A stretch of DNA of 64,000 bases, from positions 1 through 64,000 of the forward strand of contig NZ_JBPPGJ010000013.1 in assembly GCF_051594765.1 (NCBI RefSeq), in the 5' to 3' direction. The notes under the pieces were generated by a model, which did no database searches, was not told the origin of the DNA, and saw nothing but the letters and a program-made list of their open reading frames with translations. Of the stretch, positions 59,151-64,000 are shown one piece after another (the stretch's first letter is position 1; the number at the start of each line of letters is the position of its first letter). This stretch comes from Paenibacillus_AR sp051594765. Lineage in GTDB: Bacteria; Bacillota; Bacilli; Paenibacillales; NBRC-103111. A program made the translations under genes and the position numbers.

Positions 59151-62100
59151 TCATATCCCCTTCAAGGCACTGGGCCAAAAGACAAAACCGTCCCGGTCCC
59201 TCTCCCCTCCGAGGGACAGCAGCATCCCCGCCGCCTCTGATTGGGCGGCCTTGGTCCCGTTCCAGCGCTCCACCTGGATCTTGCGCAGATGATACCGGGC
59301 CAGCAACAGCCGGAAGGTGTCCGCCAGCATGGCCGCCAAGCGTTCACCCGGCTCAAGACGGTCTTCCTCCTCCGAAGGGATCGCCGCAACGCTCTTGCCG
59401 AAGCCCTCCAGCCATAAGACGGGCCGGTCACCGGCATAGACCAGGAAATTCCCCGGCTTCCGGGAGAAGGCAATCTCCGCCGCGTCCGGCCAATCGATCC
59501 AGGCTCCGTAAGGATTGGCGGGGTCCACAGCCGCGACGGCCACGATCTCTTCTCCGGGGGCGGGCAATCCCTGCAGGTTCTCCACCTGCTCCCGGGTGGA
59601 GAACTGCATCGCTGCAATCGTCCGGACGAAGAAGCCCCGCGTGACCATGCCCCAGTCCTCCAGGCGCTTGAGCATCGCCGAGAGCATCTCCCAGGAATAG
59701 GGCAGGGCTCCGTAAGCGGTTCCGGCCCGGGTCAGAAGACCGTATTGAGCCATCCAATGCCTGCAATAGGCCAGAGCCGGCGCTTCTCGACCTTCTCCCC
59801 CGGGCGCGCTGTCCGGGGACCTCGGGGAAGTCGGGGTGTCGGGAGCGTCGGGGACAAGAGCATACCATCGTCCGAGCCCGGACTGGAAGCCGCCCGCCTT
59901 ATCCGGCTTCCCCTTGACGGCTGCGGCCGTCCTGAGCGGGGCGAACTGATCGTTGGCTACCCGGCCTTCCCAGACCAGCTCCATCAAGCGGCCCATCAGC
60001 TCCGAGGGCAGCTGTCCGGTCTCCCGGGCAAGCGCCGAGAGGAAGCTGGCTCCCCGGCGCAGCAGCACCGCGTACAGCTCCGGCTGGGCAGAGCCGGCCT
60101 CAGGCTCCTGCGCCGCCTGCTCCAGGTAAGGCGCAGCCAGCTCCTTGGAGTCCGTCAGGAAGAAGGCCAGCCTCCCCTCCTTCTCGCCGGAATCCTTCCG
60201 GCCGATCCAGAAGACCTCGCCCGAGGCGCACAGCCGGTCGAGCATTTCCTTGCGGTAGCCGGACACCCGGGCCGGCAGGATATGGGCCTCCCAATAAGAC
60301 AAGGGCAGGAAGAGCCCCTGGAGCATGCGCAGCGCCTCCAGCAGCCCCTCGTCTCCGTCCAAGCGGAGGCGGGGCGTCAGACGGTGGCGTTCCAGCAGCC
60401 ATCGGGCGTACCGGTTCGGCTCCACCGCCCGGTGGCTCTCGCGGAACTGCTGCACGGAGGTCCGCACGACCCGCTCCGCCACCTTGGAGGCGGTGTACAA
60501 CTCCTGAGAGCTGTCCTCGCCGAAGGGGGACCTCTCGATGACCCCATCCTGAAGCCAGCGGCGGATCCAGTACTCTGTGCGGCTGCCGTCCAGCGCGTAC
60601 CTGCGGGACAGCTCCTCCTCCGTGAAGATCAGCCGGTGTTCGACATAGCGCTTCAGGATGAACCGCGCAGCGTTCTCTTCCTCCGGGAACGCCGCATAGA
60701 ACCCCTCTTCGTCCCGGCAGATCCAGCGCTCCTCTCCCGCCAGAAGGAGTCTGCACGCGGAGCCCGTCCGCTCCAGCTCGGTGAGAAATGAGCCAGCCTC
60801 TTCCCCCGCCGCTTCGGCCACCTCGGTCCCGGTCAGATCCCCCCGTTCCTTCAAGAGCCGCAGCACGGCGTGCCCGTCCAGCTCGCGGTCTCCGGCCAGG
60901 GAAAGGGACTCGAGACGTTCCCGGACTGCGCCTAGCGCCGCCGGGGAGATCAGTCCCCGGAGCCCTTCACCGCCGAACCAGGCGGACGCCAAGCTCCGGT
61001 TCACGTTCAGGAGCTTCATCTGGACGTCCCGGCCCAGCGCATCCGACTCATAGAGGGCCGTCATAATATAGTCGCCCGTAAACCTCATGGCGAAGGGGGA
61101 GGGCGCCAGCGATTCTGCGGTTTGCAGCAGAATGCGCCCCTCGCGGATGCCGTAGAGCAGCCCCAGGAGCCCGGGTACGTCCAGCTGCTCGTCCAGGCAG
61201 ACCCGGTATGCCTCGCGCAGGAATGGGAACCGGTCCGCATAGGGCAGCGATTCCTTCAAGAGCTCCTCGCTCCGGTACCGTTTCTTCCAGGAGGACTGCC
61301 GGACGAAGCCCTTGGTCAGCAGGAGCGCCGTCTCGGCCACCTCGCGGAACGCCTTGCCCAGCATGGAGGTGCCGGGAAGCAGCTCCCAGAGCAGCCGCTC
61401 CACCTGTTCGGGAGCAAGGCGTGTAATCTCCGACAGCCAGGCGGGGTCCCATTCGGGGAAGACGAACTCGATGCCGTCGTCCTTGGCCGCCGAATACACG
61501 GGAAGCCGGCAGACGGCGTCGAACCGGGCCCGCAGCGCCATCTCCCAGGTCCGGTTGATGCGCCTCCCGTACAGGCTGTGGAGGACCAGATGGTGCCGGG
61601 CAGCATCGTCCTTATAGTGCTCCGCCACGATCAGCGTGTCCGTTGGCACGGCGCATACGGCGGCCTGTCCCCGGACGTAGGCCAGAAGCTCCCGGGCTGC
61701 CTCCTCCTCCATTCGGTACTCGTCCGTAAGCCGGAAGAGCATCGCATCCCCGCCTGCCTCCGGCTGGGGCGTGCTGCGGATCTCGTTCAGCAGCCTGCCG
61801 ATCCGGATGCCGATCTCCGGACTGCGCCCGCCCGCTTCCGCCCGCCAAAAAGGAATCTCGGACAGCGCGTTGCCCGATTCCGCCACATAGATCCGGTCCT
61901 GCTTGATGGACCGGATGATCCAGGAGCTGGTCCCCAGCTGGAACACGTCGCCCACCCGGCTCTCATGGACGAACTCCTCGTCCAGCTCGCCCAGATGAAC
62001 CCGCGACTCCACATGGTGGACCGGAAAGGCGGAGCTCTGGGGTATGGTTCCGGCCCCCATGGAAGCCGCCATGGGGGTGGCGGGCAGCTTGTGGAGCCGG

Positions 62101-63611
62101 TTCTCCGGTCGGTTCCAGCCGATGAGAGGCTTGGCATAAGGGTAGAGTCCGCTCAACACGTCCAGCACGGAGAGGAAGCGTTCCCGGCTTAACTCCCGGT
62201 AGCAATCGCTGCGCGTGAAGAGACGGTACAGCTCCTCCGGCGACCAATCGTCCGCCGCAACCGCCGATACGGTCTGCTGAGCCAGCACGTCCAGCGGCCC
62301 CTGCGGGATGCGGATCTCCTCGATATCCCGCTCCATGATGGCCTTGGCCAGCACGGCCGCTTCGGCCAGATCCCCCCGGGAGCGCACCGCAATGACGCCC
62401 CGGCTGGCATCTCCCACGGAGTGGCCCGCCCGGCCGATGCGCTGAATGCCGGCTGCCGCCAGCTTGGGCGAGTCCACCTGGATCACCAGATCCACATGGC
62501 CCACATCGATGCCCAGCTCCAGGGTGGACGTGGCCACCAGGCAGCGAAGCGCCCCGGACTTCAAGAGCGACTCCACCTCCAGCCGCTTCTCCCGGGACAC
62601 GCTCCCGTGATGGGAACGGGCCATCTCATGGCCCGCATAATCGTTCAGCCGAAGCGTCAGCCGCTCGCAGAGCCTCCGGTTGTTCACGAAGATCAGCACG
62701 GACCGGCAGCCTTCCATCCGCTCCATAAGCCGCTCCACCAAGGGAGTCCAGACCGCATCCTTGTCCAAGGCACGGACGCCCCGCACGGGGAGCGTCACCC
62801 GGACCTCGAAGCGCTTGTCCATCGCGCTCTCGACCACTGTGACAGGGCGGGGCTCCATCGGGGCCTCCGCCCGGGACGCCGCAGCCGCAACGGCCCCTGC
62901 CTTCTCCTGCCGGGCTTCCAATCCCGCCGGAGGCAGCAGGGTCTCCGCCTGTTCCGGCCGCTCCTCCCAGCCGCCCAAATACCGGGCGACCCTCCAGATC
63001 GGCTTCTGAGTGGCGGACACGCCGATCCGCTGGACGGGTTGTCCGCACAGCCGGTTCAGCCGCTCCAGCGACAGAGAGAGATGGACGCCCCGCTTGTCCG
63101 CCGCCAGATCATGAATTTCATCCACAATGACCTGCCGGACCGTCCGTAGAATCTCCCTCCCCTTCAGGGAGGTCAGCATCAGGTAGAACGATTCGGGAGT
63201 CGTGACCAACAGATCCGGCGGATGCCGGAGCATGGACGCCCGGGTGCTCTGCGAGGTGTCCCCGGTCCTTACACCGATGGTCAAACCCGGCCAATCCAGT
63301 CCCCGCTCCCGCGCCAGGGCCGACATCTCCGCCGTAAAGCGGAACAGATGGTGGTGAATGTCATTATTCAGCGCCTTCAGCGGGGTAATATACAGGATCT
63401 TGACTCCGGGACCGCCTTCGGACCGGACCACCCGGTCGAGGCAAGGAAGCAGGGCGGCCAGCGTCTTCCCCGATCCGGTAGGAGCCGCGATCAGCGTATG
63501 CTCCATGGCGGAGATGCGGCGCCAGGCTTGGCTTTGCACATCCGTCGGGGCGCCGAAGACCTCCGTGAACCATGCTTCCAGAACAGGGTGAAACGGTACG
63601 ATCGATTCCAT
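59151..63611 (-). CDS. Lhr-type DEAD/DEAH ATP-dependent helicase
   Basis: The 1486-residue protein is a giant SF2 helicase of the Lhr family: Walker A IAAPTGSGKTLAALLP near residue 40, DEIHDLAADKRG, SATQ, motif V/VI region ATSTLELGIDVGHVDLVIQVDSPK and QRIGRAGHSVGDASRG. The first 830 or so residues form the helicase core and winged-helix parts; the long C-terminal half matches the Lhr extension. Lhr acts on 3'-tailed DNA and DNA-RNA duplexes and is tied to DNA repair in mycobacteria. An insert of charged residues around 225-270 separates the two RecA folds. The ATG follows GGAGG. Confidence 0.9.
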   Translation of the reverse strand: MESIVPFHPVLEAWFTEVFGAPTDVQSQAWRRISAMEHTLIAAPTGSGKTLAALLPCLDRVVRSEGGPGVKILYITPLKALNNDIHHHLFRFTAEMSALARERGLDWPGLTIGVRTGDTSQSTRASMLRHPPDLLVTTPESFYLMLTSLKGREILRTVRQVIVDEIHDLAADKRGVHLSLSLERLNRLCGQPVQRIGVSATQKPIWRVARYLGGWEERPEQAETLLPPAGLEARQEKAGAVAAAASRAEAPMEPRPVTVVESAMDKRFEVRVTLPVRGVRALDKDAVWTPLVERLMERMEGCRSVLIFVNNRRLCERLTLRLNDYAGHEMARSHHGSVSREKRLEVESLLKSGALRCLVATSTLELGIDVGHVDLVIQVDSPKLAAAGIQRIGRAGHSVGDASRGVIAVRSRGDLAEAAVLAKAIMERDIEEIRIPQGPLDVLAQQTVSAVAADDWSPEELYRLFTRSDCYRELSRERFLSVLDVLSGLYPYAKPLIGWNRPENRLHKLPATPMAASMGAGTIPQSSAFPVHHVESRVHLGELDEEFVHESRVGDVFQLGTSSWIIRSIKQDRIYVAESGNALSEIPFWRAEAGGRSPEIGIRIGRLLNEIRSTPQPEAGGDAMLFRLTDEYRMEEEAARELLAYVRGQAAVCAVPTDTLIVAEHYKDDAARHHLVLHSLYGRRINRTWEMALRARFDAVCRLPVYSAAKDDGIEFVFPEWDPAWLSEITRLAPEQVERLLWELLPGTSMLGKAFREVAETALLLTKGFVRQSSWKKRYRSEELLKESLPYADRFPFLREAYRVCLDEQLDVPGLLGLLYGIREGRILLQTAESLAPSPFAMRFTGDYIMTALYESDALGRDVQMKLLNVNRSLASAWFGGEGLRGLISPAALGAVRERLESLSLAGDRELDGHAVLRLLKERGDLTGTEVAEAAGEEAGSFLTELERTGSACRLLLAGEERWICRDEEGFYAAFPEEENAARFILKRYVEHRLIFTEEELSRRYALDGSRTEYWIRRWLQDGVIERSPFGEDSSQELYTASKVAERVVRTSVQQFRESHRAVEPNRYARWLLERHRLTPRLRLDGDEGLLEALRMLQGLFLPLSYWEAHILPARVSGYRKEMLDRLCASGEVFWIGRKDSGEKEGRLAFFLTDSKELAAPYLEQAAQEPEAGSAQPELYAVLLRRGASFLSALARETGQLPSELMGRLMELVWEGRVANDQFAPLRTAAAVKGKPDKAGGFQSGLGRWYALVPDAPDTPTSPRSPDSAPGGEGREAPALAYCRHWMAQYGLLTRAGTAYGALPYSWEMLSAMLKRLEDWGMVTRGFFVRTIAAMQFSTREQVENLQGLPAPGEEIVAVAAVDPANPYGAWIDWPDAAEIAFSRKPGNFLVYAGDRPVLWLEGFGKSVAAIPSEEEDRLEPGERLAAMLADTFRLLLARYHLRKIQVERWNGTKAAQSEAAGMLLSLGGERDRDGFVFWPSALKGI

Positions 63612-63661
63612 GGCGGTCCTCCGGTGCGAACATATTTTCTCTATCATACCAAGATTAGACA

Positions 63662-63688
63662 GCAAAAGAAAAGAGGCCTCCCGGCCTC
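63662..63688 (-). terminator. Terminator of the DUF423 gene
   Basis: Minus strand GAGGCC-GGGA-GGCCTC followed by TTTTCTTTTG; a second small hairpin (AAGCCGG/CCGGCTT) lies between it and the stop codon. Confidence 0.72.
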
Positions 63689-63729
63689 CTCCCGTTCACT
63701 ATTCATAAGCCGGAGCCCGGCTTCTATGA

Positions 63730-64000
63730 TTACCGCCGCCATCCGGCCGCCGCAAGCATCGCCCAGCCCGCCAGAAAGCTCACGCCGCCCAGCGGCGTAA
63801 TCGCTCCCAGCACCTTCACCCCGCTGACCGCCAAAGCATAGAGGCTCCCCGAAAAAAGCAGAATGCCCGCCGCGAAGCACCAGCCCGCCCGCACAGCGAG
63901 TCGCTCGGACGCCTTCCCTGCCAGCCTGTCGGCCAGCAGCGCCGCAAGAACCATAGCCAGCGCGTGGGCCATATGATACTGCACCCCGGTCTGGAACACC
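63730..64000 (-). CDS. DUF423 family membrane protein, 3' part only
   Basis: The window holds the last 90 codons; the 5' part is outside. FQTGVQYHMAHALAMVLAALL and GILLFSGSLYALAVSGVKVLGAITPLGGVSFLAGWAML are the DUF423 (YwdK) pattern. The full family length is about 120-125 residues with four membrane segments, so some 35 residues are missing. Function of the family is not known. Confidence 0.85.
   Translation of the reverse strand, partial: VFQTGVQYHMAHALAMVLAALLADRLAGKASERLAVRAGWCFAAGILLFSGSLYALAVSGVKVLGAITPLGGVSFLAGWAMLAAAGWRR

Overview
The window is about 64 kb of a chromosome from a spore-forming, GC-rich Firmicute, most likely Paenibacillus or a close relative. Evidence: the spore-coat cluster cotJA-cotJB-cotJC, three tandem YheC/YheD coat-type ATP-grasp genes, strong AGGAGG-type ribosome sites, a SUF operon in the order sufC-sufD-sufS-sufU-sufB, a Bacillus-type rhamnose operon (rhaEW, rhaB, rhaR), and overall GC well above that of Bacillus. 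There is no transposase, phage module, CRISPR array or rRNA; one tRNA gene (Lys, CTT) is present.

Layout. 1-5 kb: a 70-bp tandem repeat, three YheC/YheD genes, a HAD phosphatase and a Gly/Tyr-rich small protein. 5-10 kb: a very acidic 44-residue microprotein, a GNAT enzyme, tRNA-Lys, lgt, and a divergent MFS transporter / SgrR-type regulator pair. 10-13 kb: an AT-rich alpha/beta hydrolase gene bordered by a broken cotJC fragment and related short repeats, then the intact cotJ operon and an acyl-CoA thioesterase. 13-31 kb: housekeeping and signalling genes: a Gfo/Idh/MocA oxidoreductase, two chemoreceptors, an AI-2E-type permease, a CNNM/CorC-like protein and YfkAB radical SAM protein in one transcription unit, two HD-GYP proteins, uppP, a UshA/YunD-type nucleotidase, a MoaD-MoaE fusion with a MoeB/ThiF-type partner, an NlpC/P60 lipoprotein and a double GNAT protein. 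31-45 kb: secreted PL11 rhamnogalacturonan lyase, SUF operon, DUF1802, two small proteins, GH130 with an AraC regulator, purT, and a His/Asp-rich zinc-type CDF transporter. 45-54 kb: rhamnose operon, an MGH1/GH63-like hydrolase, a TRIC-type channel, uronate isomerase, YunC. 54-64 kb: a metallophosphoesterase, an exported coiled-coil protein, SulP transporter, PAS-GGDEF-EAL protein, a giant Lhr-type helicase, and the 3' part of a DUF423 gene.

Metabolic theme: PL11 would cut the rhamnogalacturonan-I backbone, rhaB/rhaEW process the rhamnose and uxaC the galacturonate, so the window encodes dispersed parts of a pectin-use pathway. Likely control sites were found at each: a cre-like site before PL11, paired direct repeats over the rhaEW promoter, and a CG-centred palindrome over the uxaC -35. 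No wholly new multi-gene system stands out. The best leads are the repeat-bordered hydrolase insertion beside a cotJC remnant, the structured 70-bp repeat array, the acidic microprotein, the MoaD-MoaE fusion and the rha/uxaC operators.
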